From positions 1 through 14,704 of the forward strand of contig JADGPH010000246.1 in NCBI GenBank assembly GCA_017882555.1: DNA of 14,704 nt, in the 5' to 3' direction. The notes under the pieces were generated by a model, which was not told the origin of the DNA, ran no database searches, and worked only from the letters and a program-made list of their open reading frames with translations. The DNA is from Thermoleophilia bacterium. GTDB lineage: Bacteria > Actinomycetota > Thermoleophilia > Miltoncostaeales > Miltoncostaeaceae. The position numbers were made by a program, and so were the translations under genes. Of this stretch, positions 6,401 through 12,842 are shown piece by piece (position 1 is the first letter of the stretch; every line of letters begins with the position of its first letter).

Positions 6401-8337
6401 TGAACCGGTTCTTCAAGAGCGCAGCATTCCCGATTCTGATCGTGCTGCTGCTCGCGTTCGTGGCGCAGCGGCTGGTGGTCTCAAGCTCGTCGGGCCCCCC
6501 GCCGCCGACGTTCCCCAAGATCATGACCATGATCTCAGGCCATCAGATCAAGAACGCCAGCATCAATCTTCCCGATCAGTCACTGAGCGTGACGACGGTC
6601 GACGGCAAGAACTACTCGACCGGGTACCCGGACAACTACACGAACCTCACGGCGAATCTCGATGCGTCGGGGACGTCGTACACAGTGGGGAGTCGGGCGA
6701 CGAACCCTTGGTGGGGCTTCCTGATCACCCTCGCCCCGTTCGTGCTGTTCATCGTGTTTTGGATCTACTTGATGAACCGGATGCAAGGCGGTGGCTCCAA
6801 GGTGATGAGCTTCGGCAAATCGCGCGCCAAACGCATGTCTGCCGACGCACCCAAGGTCACCTTCCGAGACGTTGCCGGGGCCGACGAGGCCGTGGAAGAG
6901 CTGCACGAGATCAAAGAGTTCTTGGAGAACCCCAAAAAGTTCCAGGCCCTCGGTGCGCGTATCCCCAAGGGCGTGCTCTTGTTCGGGCCTCCCGGAACCG
7001 GCAAGACCTTGCTCGCCCGCGCGGTTGCCGGCGAAGCCGGGGTGCCGTTCTTTTCCATCTCCGGATCCGACTTCGTCGAGATGTTTGTTGGTGTCGGGGC
7101 CAGTCGGGTGCGTGACTTGTTCGAACAGGCCAAGCAGAGCGCGCCATGCATCATCTTCGTCGACGAAATCGACGCGGTTGGTCGGCACCGTGGTGCCGGG
7201 CTCGGCGGCGGTCACGATGAGCGTGAGCAGACGCTGAACCAGTTGCTGGTTGAAATGGACGGCTTTGAGGCCAAGGACAACATCATCCTGATCGCGGCGA
7301 CGAACCGTCCTGACATCCTCGACCCCGCCCTGCTAAGACCCGGCCGTTTCGATCGCCAGATCGTCGTGGACCGTCCCGATCGTGCGGGGCGTGCAGCGAT
7401 CTTGCGTGTCCACACCAAGGGCAAGCCGATCGCCAAGGACATCGACCTCGACGCCCTGGCCGGCCAGACCCCGGGATTCACCGGTGCCGACCTGTCGAAC
7501 CTGATCAACGAGGCCGCCCTCTTGGCAGCCCGCAAGGGCAAGCGGGTAATCGAGCAGACCGAGCTCGAGGAAGGGATCATGCGCGTGATCGCGGGTCCCG
7601 AAAAGAAGAGCCGCTTGCTCACCGAAAAAGAGCGTGCGGTGACGGCCTACCATGAGATGGGCCACGCGCTGGTCGGACATTTCCTGCCGAACGCCGACCC
7701 CGTGCACAAGATCAGCATCGTCTCGCGCGGTCAGGCGCTCGGCCTGACGATTTCGATGCCGTTGGAGGACAAGTTCAACTCCACCAAGGCGGAACTCGAG
7801 GACCGGATGGCGATGACCCTCGGTGGTCGCGCCGCCGAAGAGATCGTCTTCAATGAGATCACCACCGGTGCGGCGAACGACCTCGAGAAGGTCACGCAAA
7901 CCGCGAAGGCGATGACCATGCGCTTCGGGATGAGCGAAAAGCTTGGGCCGCGCGTGCTGGGTCACGCTCAGGGACAGCCATTCTTGGGCCGGGACATCCA
8001 CTCGGAGCCCGATTACTCAGACGAGACCGCGCGGGAGATCGACGCCGAGATTCGTCGCATCATCGAAGATGCCCACCAGCGGGCCCGCGACACTCTGGTG
8101 GAACACCGCGAGGAGCTTGAGTCCATCTCGAAGGTGCTGCTCACCCGCGAGACGATTGAGCGCGAGGAGTTCCTTGCCCTGCTGGCCGGCGCATCCGAAG
8201 AGGACGTGTACCGCAGCAAGGACGAAGACGCACGCCGCCAGCGGACAATCGACGAAGGCGCTGCGCCGGCCTCGGAGAGCCCCGTGCGCATGCCGTTCCC
8301 GCCGCCTGCGCCAGGACCACCGATTCCCGAAAGCTGA
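6400..8337 (+). CDS. ftsH: ATP-dependent zinc metalloprotease FtsH
   Basis: A hexameric inner-membrane AAA+ protease that pulls out and degrades misassembled membrane proteins and some regulators. The 645-aa product has a first membrane segment at about residues 9-26, an extracytoplasmic domain, a second segment at about 104-125, then the AAA+ module: Walker A GPPGTGKT (196-203), pore loop FVGVG (about 229-233), Walker B IIFVDEID (251-258) and arginine fingers in LLRPGRFDR (R313, R316). The protease domain has zinc motif HEMGH (418-422) and the third ligand Asp494 in AANDLE. The motif is HEMGH rather than the common HEAGH; both His and the Glu are intact. A proline-rich tail ends the protein. 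GTG 6400 is chosen because the protein then begins NRFFKSAAFPI, as family members do; an upstream GTG at 6316 would add 28 hydrophilic residues. A hairpin follows the stop. Confidence 0.96.
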   Translation: MNRFFKSAAFPILIVLLLAFVAQRLVVSSSSGPPPPTFPKIMTMISGHQIKNASINLPDQSLSVTTVDGKNYSTGYPDNYTNLTANLDASGTSYTVGSRATNPWWGFLITLAPFVLFIVFWIYLMNRMQGGGSKVMSFGKSRAKRMSADAPKVTFRDVAGADEAVEELHEIKEFLENPKKFQALGARIPKGVLLFGPPGTGKTLLARAVAGEAGVPFFSISGSDFVEMFVGVGASRVRDLFEQAKQSAPCIIFVDEIDAVGRHRGAGLGGGHDEREQTLNQLLVEMDGFEAKDNIILIAATNRPDILDPALLRPGRFDRQIVVDRPDRAGRAAILRVHTKGKPIAKDIDLDALAGQTPGFTGADLSNLINEAALLAARKGKRVIEQTELEEGIMRVIAGPEKKSRLLTEKERAVTAYHEMGHALVGHFLPNADPVHKISIVSRGQALGLTISMPLEDKFNSTKAELEDRMAMTLGGRAAEEIVFNEITTGAANDLEKVTQTAKAMTMRFGMSEKLGPRVLGHAQGQPFLGRDIHSEPDYSDETAREIDAEIRRIIEDAHQRARDTLVEHREELESISKVLLTRETIEREEFLALLAGASEEDVYRSKDEDARRQRTIDEGAAPASESPVRMPFPPPAPGPPIPES

Positions 8338-8361
8338 GATCGCGCCCGATGGGGCGCGATC
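8338..8361 (+). promoter_or_regulatory. Perfect 10-bp hairpin with the folP start codon in its loop
   Basis: GATCGCGCCC and GGGCGCGATC are exact reverse complements separated by the 4-nt loop GATG. The stem begins at the base after the ftsH stop, and the loop contains the ATG of folP. The right arm is folP codons 2-5. With 8 G-C pairs of 10 it should be very stable. A ribosome ending at the ftsH stop would cover the left arm, so the hairpin may tie FolP synthesis to translation of ftsH. There is no U-tract, so it is not a standard terminator. Confidence 0.7.
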
Positions 8362-9179
8362 CCCTTGCCTGGCTGCGCTCTCCATGCGTGATGGGCGTCG
8401 TCAACATCACCCCGGACTCGTTTTCCGATGGGGGTGAGCATTTGGCCGCTCGGGCGGCACGTCGGACGATCGACCGCATGATCCATGACGGGGCGGTGAT
8501 CCTCGATATGGGTGCCGAGAGCACGCGCCCCGGTGCGGAGCGGGTGGACGCCGACGAGCAACTGCGTCGCCTGGCCCCGCTGTTCGCCGACCTCGTTCGT
8601 CGTCCGCCGGACGTCGCCCTGTCGATCGATACGACGCGTGCGGCGGTTGCGGCGGCCGCGATCGAGGCCGGGGCGGTGCTCGTCAACGATGTCAGCGCAG
8701 GTCGCGACGATGCGCAGATGTTCGACGTTGTTGCCGAGCGGGACGTCGCGGTCTGTCTGATGCACATGCGCGGTCAGCCACGCGACATGCAAGACGATCC
8801 CAGATACACCGACGTGGTGGCTGAGGTGGTGGCGTTTCTTGAGGAACGGATCGCCGTTGCGGTCGGGGCGGGGATTGCCGAAACGCACATTCTCGTGGAC
8901 CCCGGCCTGGGCTTTGGCAAGACCCTTGCCCACAATCTGGCGTTGTTGTCGGGACTCGAGCGGGTGCGCCGTCTTGGGCGGCCCGTGGTCGTGGGACTCT
9001 CGCGGAAGGGCATGGTGGGGCTGCTGACCGGTCGTCCGATCGAGGGACGGCTTGCGGGGAGCCTGGGTGGCGCACTCGCGGCCGTTGCTCGTGGGGCCGA
9101 TGTGATTCGTGCGCACGATGTCGGGGAGACCGTCGACGCGCTGCGCGTGTGGAATGCCGTTGCCGGTGGTCAGGCGTGA
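8349..9179 (+). CDS. folP: Dihydropteroate synthase
   Basis: Joins p-aminobenzoate to hydroxymethyl-dihydropterin pyrophosphate, giving dihydropteroate in folate synthesis; the sulfonamide target. The 276-aa TIM-barrel product has VMGVVNITPDSFSDGG (about 14-29), DMGAESTRPG (53-62), SIDT (91-94), VNDVSAG (111-117), DPGLGFGK (about 183-190), GLSRKG (about 215-220) and RAHDV near the C-terminus. All are family landmarks. ATG 8349 leaves a usual short N-terminal extension; it has no clear ribosome site and sits in a hairpin loop 11 bp after the ftsH stop, which suggests translation by re-use of terminating ribosomes. An internal ATG (codon 15) is too close to the first motif. It overlaps the folBK start by GTGA. 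Confidence 0.95.
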   Translation: MGRDPLAWLRSPCVMGVVNITPDSFSDGGEHLAARAARRTIDRMIHDGAVILDMGAESTRPGAERVDADEQLRRLAPLFADLVRRPPDVALSIDTTRAAVAAAAIEAGAVLVNDVSAGRDDAQMFDVVAERDVAVCLMHMRGQPRDMQDDPRYTDVVAEVVAFLEERIAVAVGAGIAETHILVDPGLGFGKTLAHNLALLSGLERVRRLGRPVVVGLSRKGMVGLLTGRPIEGRLAGSLGGALAAVARGADVIRAHDVGETVDALRVWNAVAGGQA

Positions 9180-10039
9180 GCGACACGGTGTCCGTGATCA
9201 TCCGCGGCTTGGAGGTCTTCGGACGGCATGGCGTCTTTGCATCCGAACAGGAGCTGGGTCAGCGCTTTGTCGTCGATGTTGAACTCACGCTGTTGTCGTG
9301 TCCGGGTGTGGGCAGCGATGACCTGGCGGACACGGTCGATTACGCTGTCCTCACCGATGCGATTGCCGAGATCGTGGCGGGGCCGCCCAAACGGCTGCTG
9401 GAGCACGTCGCCGGACGTATTGCCGACAGGGCTCTCGCAGAGCAGCGCGCGCACCGCGTCCTGGTTGAGGTGCGCAAACCCGATGTGGCACTCCCGCACG
9501 TGCTCGAAGCGACGGCGGTGCGCCTTGAGCGTGTGCGGGAGATGACCTACTGGCTCGGTCTGGGATCGAACCTGGGCGATCGGTTGGCCAATCTCCAGGG
9601 GGTCGTTGACGCGCTGCGTGATGCGGAGGTGATCGTCGAGGAGCTGAGCCCGGTCTATGAGACCGCACCGCGCGAGATCAGCGATCAGCCGCCGTTCTTG
9701 AACGCTGTCGTACGCGTGCGCACGACCTACGGCCCACGTGAGGTGTTGGCGGTTGCCGAGCGCGCCGAGCGGCAACTGGGCCGCACCGGCGGCGGCACGC
9801 GGTTCGGGCCGCGCACCGCCGACTGCGACATCGTGTTCTGGGATGGCGGGGTCTGGAGCGACCCGCTGCTGGAGATTCCGCATCCGCGGCTGACCGAGCG
9901 TCGTTTCGTCTTGGTGCCGTTGTTGGATGTGGGCGCGGGCCTGGTGCATCCCGATGGTCATGCGCTTGCGGACTACGCTTCCGCACTCGACCCGGAGAAG
10001 CAGCCCGTGCGCCGTTGGCCCGACGGTGCGCTGGGCTAG
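9176..10039 (+). CDS. folBK: Fused dihydroneopterin aldolase / 6-hydroxymethyl-7,8-dihydropterin pyrophosphokinase
   Basis: Two consecutive folate-pathway enzymes in one 287-aa chain: FolB cleaves dihydroneopterin to hydroxymethyl-dihydropterin, and FolK pyrophosphorylates that product for FolP, encoded just upstream. Residues 1-about 120 are FolB, with FGRHGVFASEQE (15-26), LLEHVAGRIAD and the catalytic-lysine region VRKPDV (about 99-104). From about 123 the FolK domain begins with YWLGLGSNLGDR, then ETAP, QPPFLNAVV, GPRTADCDIVFWDG (both metal-binding Asp kept) and IPHPRLTERRFVL. GTG 9176 overlaps the folP stop (GTGA). The frame is continuous with no stop between domains; an internal ATG at 9542 has GGGAG touching it, too close for a normal site. 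FolB-FolK fusions are known in several bacteria. Confidence 0.92.
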   Translation: MSDTVSVIIRGLEVFGRHGVFASEQELGQRFVVDVELTLLSCPGVGSDDLADTVDYAVLTDAIAEIVAGPPKRLLEHVAGRIADRALAEQRAHRVLVEVRKPDVALPHVLEATAVRLERVREMTYWLGLGSNLGDRLANLQGVVDALRDAEVIVEELSPVYETAPREISDQPPFLNAVVRVRTTYGPREVLAVAERAERQLGRTGGGTRFGPRTADCDIVFWDGGVWSDPLLEIPHPRLTERRFVLVPLLDVGAGLVHPDGHALADYASALDPEKQPVRRWPDGALG

Positions 10040-10042
10040 GAT
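10015..10042 (+). promoter_or_regulatory. Likely promoter for the DUF2469-coaX-dusB group (TTGGCC - 16 bp - TAGGAT)
   Basis: TAGGAT (10037-10042) fits TANNNT and includes the folBK TAG stop. TTGGCC (10015-10020) lies 16 bp upstream as a partial -35. Transcription would begin near 10049, leaving a leader of about 25 nt with GAAGGA before the DUF2469 start. Confidence 0.45.
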
Positions 10043-10061
10043 CTCTCACACGTCGCCTGGC

Positions 10062-10067
10062 GAAGGA
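10062..10067 (+). promoter_or_regulatory. Ribosome binding site of the DUF2469 gene
   Basis: GAAGGA lies 7 nt before ATG 10075 and 4 nt before ATG 10072. The spacing favours the second ATG. Confidence 0.6.
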
Positions 10068-10074
10068 ATGAATG

Positions 10075-10386
10075 ATGTCGCACACTGAAGAGCTTGAGGA
10101 GTTCGACGCGGAGCTCGAGCTACGTCTCAAGCGCGAATACGCCGATGTCTATCCGCTGTTTGGGTACTGCGTGTGCACGCAGGAAGCAACCTACCTCTGT
10201 AATCACTTCGAGCGCGAGATCATCCCCCAGGCGGCGTACCCGCTCTTTCACGTGGTGATGGACGACGTCTGGGTCTGGGACAAGAGCCGACCCTCGCGCA
10301 TCATTCCGCGCGTCGAGATCTACACGACCCAAGACCTGACGGTCGAGATCCTGAAGACGCCGGGCCCCGATGCGCCGCAGGCCTGA
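10075..10386 (+). CDS. DUF2469 family protein with a Cys/His cluster
   Basis: A 103-aa acidic protein of unknown function. The N-terminal EELEEFDAELELRLKREYAD and the later DDVWVWDKSRPSRIIPRVEI match the DUF2469 pattern I recall from actinobacteria (for example the small gene next to rnhB in mycobacteria, with MELSLYREY and DAWVWDMYRPARF). Near the middle is a C-x-C-x7-C-x-H arrangement (Cys32, Cys34, Cys42, His44), where the mycobacterial protein as I remember it has no cysteines; it could bind a metal. GAAGGA favours ATG 10075, with ATG 10072 directly before it. The gene is here between folBK and coaX, not by rnhB, and appears to start its own transcription unit. It ends 7 bp before coaX. 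Family call from memory; function unknown. Confidence 0.75.
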   Translation: MSHTEELEEFDAELELRLKREYADVYPLFGYCVCTQEATYLCNHFEREIIPQAAYPLFHVVMDDVWVWDKSRPSRIIPRVEIYTTQDLTVEILKTPGPDAPQA

Positions 10387-10393
10387 CCTGCAT

Positions 10394-11206
10394 ATGGGCT
10401 CCGCGCTGCTTGCGATTGATGTCGGCAACACCCACACCCTCGCCGGGGTATACCAGGGAGACATCCTGCTCCACGAGTGGCGCATCTCGACGGAGCGTTC
10501 GGCGACCGCCGACGAACTGGCCGCGGACCACGATCAGATCTTGCGCTTGCGCGGCGGTAGCCTTGATGAGCTCGACGCAATGATCGTGTCGTCGGTCGTG
10601 CCGACGCTGACCAACGGGTATCGCCAGTTGGCGCTGAAGTACCTCGACCATCCGGCGATCGTCGTGGGTCCGGGGATCCGCACCGGGATGTCGCTGGCGA
10701 TCGATAACCCGATCGAGCTCGGTGCGGACCGACTGGTCAACTCCGTCGCCGCATATCGTCGCTACGGGGGTCCGTGCATCGTCGTGGATCTGGGCACCGC
10801 CACAACCCTGGACGTGGTCTCGGAGGCTGGGGTCTACCTCGGGGGCGTCATCGCGCCGGGGATGGAGACCTCGCTCGACGCCTTGACGACCCGGGCGGCC
10901 CGGCTGGTCAAAGTCGACCTGATCCCGCCGGAGCGCGTCATCGGCCGTTCGACGGTCGAGAGCATGCGCTCGGGCTTGGTGCTCGGGACTGTGGCGATGA
11001 TCGACGGGCTGTGCCACCAGATCCGCGACGAACTCTCCGGTGCGGTGACCGTGATCGCGACCGGCGGTCTGGCGGGCATGGTCGCGAAGCTCTCAACGCA
11101 GATCGACCACATCGATCCGATGCTCACCCTCGATGGGCTCCGCGTGATCTATGCCATGAACGCCGGCACCGCTGCGCCGAGTGGAGCGGTCGAGGAGGCG
11201 ACGTGA
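10394..11206 (+). CDS. coaX: Type III pantothenate kinase
   Basis: Phosphorylates pantothenate with ATP, the first step of CoA synthesis; type III enzymes need a monovalent cation and are not inhibited by CoA. The 270-aa product is of the ASKHA fold: DVGNTHT (9-15, phosphate loop), SSVVP (66-70), GADRLVN (110-116), VDLGTATTLD (131-140) and GGVIAPGM (150-157). The common DFGTATT appears as DLGTATT, with the Asp intact. ATG 10394 begins close to the first motif, as usual; an alternative ATG at 10370 would overlap DUF2469 by 17 bp. No ribosome site is visible before either. A small GCAGG/CCTGC stem (10377-10391) spans the DUF2469 stop. The coaX stop overlaps the dusB start as GTGA. Confidence 0.94.
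   Translation: MGSALLAIDVGNTHTLAGVYQGDILLHEWRISTERSATADELAADHDQILRLRGGSLDELDAMIVSSVVPTLTNGYRQLALKYLDHPAIVVGPGIRTGMSLAIDNPIELGADRLVNSVAAYRRYGGPCIVVDLGTATTLDVVSEAGVYLGGVIAPGMETSLDALTTRAARLVKVDLIPPERVIGRSTVESMRSGLVLGTVAMIDGLCHQIRDELSGAVTVIATGGLAGMVAKLSTQIDHIDPMLTLDGLRVIYAMNAGTAAPSGAVEEAT
11192..11198 (+). promoter_or_regulatory. Strong ribosome binding site of dusB
   Basis: GAGGAGG lies 4 nt before GTG 11203, inside the end of coaX. It settles the dusB start within a much longer open frame that begins at 10774. Confidence 0.75.
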
Positions 11207-12273
11207 AAAAGCGGATGAGGGGAGCGGTCGCTGACCGCATCTCCGACGACGGACAGCTGGAGCTCCCCGGCGGTGACTGGCCGCTGGACCGACCGTTTCG
11301 GATCGGTGACCTTGAGGTACCCAACCGCGTGATCCAAGCCCCACTCGCGGGCATCGCCAACGCGCCGTTTCGTCTGCAGGCCCAACGACACGGCGCCGGA
11401 CTCTCGGTCTCGGAGATGGTCGCCAGCATGGGCGTCCACCACGGCAACGCGCGCACTGTGGAGATGCTCCGGTTGGATCCGGCCGAGCAACTCACGGGGA
11501 TCCAGTTGTTTGGTGCGGTGCCCGAGGCGATGGCCGAAGCTGCGCGCGCCGCCGAGGCGCACGGGGCGGCGCTTATCGACATCAACATGGGCTGCCCGGT
11601 CAGCAAGATCTGCAAGACCGGTGCCGGGGCGGCCCTCCTTGCCGATCCCGTCCACGCAGCGGCCATTGTGGCGGCGTGCGTGGACGCCGTGAGCATTCCG
11701 GTGACTGTCAAGATCCGCCGCGGTCTGACACCTACAGAGGCCCGTCCGGTGGAGGTCGCCAAGCACCTCGCCGGCGCTGGGGCCCAAGCGATCACCATTC
11801 ACCCCCGGGCCGCCGCCGACGAGTATCGCGGCACGGCCGACCATCGGATTACCGCCGAACTGGTCGCCGCGCTCGATATTCCGGTAATTGCCAGCGGTGA
11901 CATCACCACGCCACGGATGGCATACGAGGTACTCGCGGCGACGGGGGCCGCCGCGGTGATGGTCGGGCGAGGCGGGCTCGGGGATCCGTGGCTGTTCGGC
12001 GCGATTGCCTCTGGCGCACCTTCGGCGCGTCCGGGCCTTCCCGGAGTGATCGCGGAGATCCAAGATTTCGCCGTGCAGGTCGTCGCGCTGATGGGCGAAC
12101 GTCGGGGCGTCCACTACTTGCGTAAGTTCTACCCGTGGTACCTGGTGGGCGAGCACGTGCCGCAAAGTGAGGTCTCCAACCTTCTGCTCATCGAGGATTT
12201 CGACCAGGTCCTCGAGCGCCTTTCGGCGCTCGCCGAGCATGTTCCGCTTGCAACCTCCTCGAGCCTGAACTAG
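11203..12273 (+). CDS. dusB: tRNA-dihydrouridine synthase, DusB/NifR3 type
   Basis: FMN- and NADPH-dependent reduction of uridines in the tRNA D-loop to dihydrouridine. The 356-aa product has a TIM barrel with APLAGIANAPFR (46-57), LTGIQLFG (97-104), INMGCPVSKICKTGAGAALL (catalytic Cys131), VTVKIRRG (Lys170), ITIHPR (His200), IPVIASGDI, and the FMN phosphate motif MVGRGGLGDPW. The C-terminal helical part ends at HYLRKFYPWYL and beyond. About 28 residues precede the first family motif, rich in charge. GTG 11203 with GAGGAGG fits the family length; the frame further upstream is antisense-like read-through of coaX sequence in another frame. The coaX stop overlaps it (GTGA). The family assignment is firm, the exact uridine position less so. 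Confidence 0.94.
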   Translation: MKKRMRGAVADRISDDGQLELPGGDWPLDRPFRIGDLEVPNRVIQAPLAGIANAPFRLQAQRHGAGLSVSEMVASMGVHHGNARTVEMLRLDPAEQLTGIQLFGAVPEAMAEAARAAEAHGAALIDINMGCPVSKICKTGAGAALLADPVHAAAIVAACVDAVSIPVTVKIRRGLTPTEARPVEVAKHLAGAGAQAITIHPRAAADEYRGTADHRITAELVAALDIPVIASGDITTPRMAYEVLAATGAAAVMVGRGGLGDPWLFGAIASGAPSARPGLPGVIAEIQDFAVQVVALMGERRGVHYLRKFYPWYLVGEHVPQSEVSNLLLIEDFDQVLERLSALAEHVPLATSSSLN

Positions 12274-12296
12274 CGTTCGGCGCCGCTCGGCCCTAT

Positions 12297-12312
12297 GCAG
12301 GCGCGCCCCTGC
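12297..12312 (+). terminator. Weak hairpin between dusB and greA
   Basis: GCAGG and CCTGC form a 5-bp stem with loop CGCGCC, followed by GCGTTTGC. It is short and lacks a U-tract, so termination here is doubtful. The 80-bp gap shows no convincing -10 box. Confidence 0.2.
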
Positions 12313-12336
12313 GCGTTTGCTCACGGCTCCTGACCC

Positions 12337-12342
12337 AAGGAG
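12337..12342 (+). promoter_or_regulatory. Ribosome binding site of greA
   Basis: AAGGAG lies 11 nt before ATG 12354, a longer spacing than usual. No other in-frame start fits the family N-terminus better. Confidence 0.55.
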
Positions 12343-12353
12343 AAGCGATCACG

Positions 12354-12842
12354 ATGGACCGCGAAGTCATCCTTACCGAAGAGGGCTACCGGAAGCTCCG
12401 TGACGAGATCGACCACCTCTCGACCACGAAGCGCCGTGAGGTCGCCGAGCGGATCAAGGAGGCACGCGAGTTCGGTGACATCTCCGAGAACTCGGAGTAC
12501 GACGACGCCAAGAACGAGCAGGCGCAGGTCGAGAGCCGAATTCAAGTGCTCGAGCAGAAGCTGCGCAACGCGCGGATCGTCGATACCGAACACATTGCGA
12601 CCGACAATGTCGCGATCGGTGCGCGCGTGACGCTCAAGAATACGAAGTCCAAAGAGACCGTCGCGTATGCAATCGTCGGATCCGCCGAGGCCGATCCGAA
12701 GAATCGTCGCCTTTCGAACGAGAGCCCTGTTGGGAAGGCGATTCTGGGGCGCAAGAAGGGCGAGAAGGTGATCATCCCGGCACCACGTGGCGTGATCGAG
12801 TACCAAATCGTGAAGATTGAGGCGGGTGACGCAGCCGCCTGA
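12354..12842 (+). CDS. greA: Transcription elongation factor GreA
   Basis: Enters the RNA polymerase secondary channel and stimulates cleavage of backtracked transcripts. The 162-aa product has an N-terminal coiled-coil (about 1-75) with the acidic tip GDISENSEYDDAK (42-54) holding the residues that coordinate catalytic Mg2+ (Asp and Glu of DISE), then the C-terminal FKBP-like domain, with SPVGKAILGRKKGE at about 124-137 and VIEYQIVKI near the end. Length and motifs are normal; the more common LSENAEY tip appears as ISENSEY. The last bases overlap lysS. Confidence 0.96.
   Translation: MDREVILTEEGYRKLRDEIDHLSTTKRREVAERIKEAREFGDISENSEYDDAKNEQAQVESRIQVLEQKLRNARIVDTEHIATDNVAIGARVTLKNTKSKETVAYAIVGSAEADPKNRRLSNESPVGKAILGRKKGEKVIIPAPRGVIEYQIVKIEAGDAAA

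Noticed and set aside
10377..10391. GCAGG/CCTGC stem at the DUF2469-coaX junction
   Set aside because: 5 bp only and no U-tract; not convincing as a terminator or control hairpin.
10774..11202. Upstream extension of the dusB frame by 143 codons
   Set aside because: It is coaX sequence read in another frame; the strong GAGGAGG site and GTGA overlap place the start at 11203.
11149..12324. A 391-codon minus-strand open frame across dusB
   Set aside because: Antisense to dusB, composition of a shadow frame, no ribosome site or motif.
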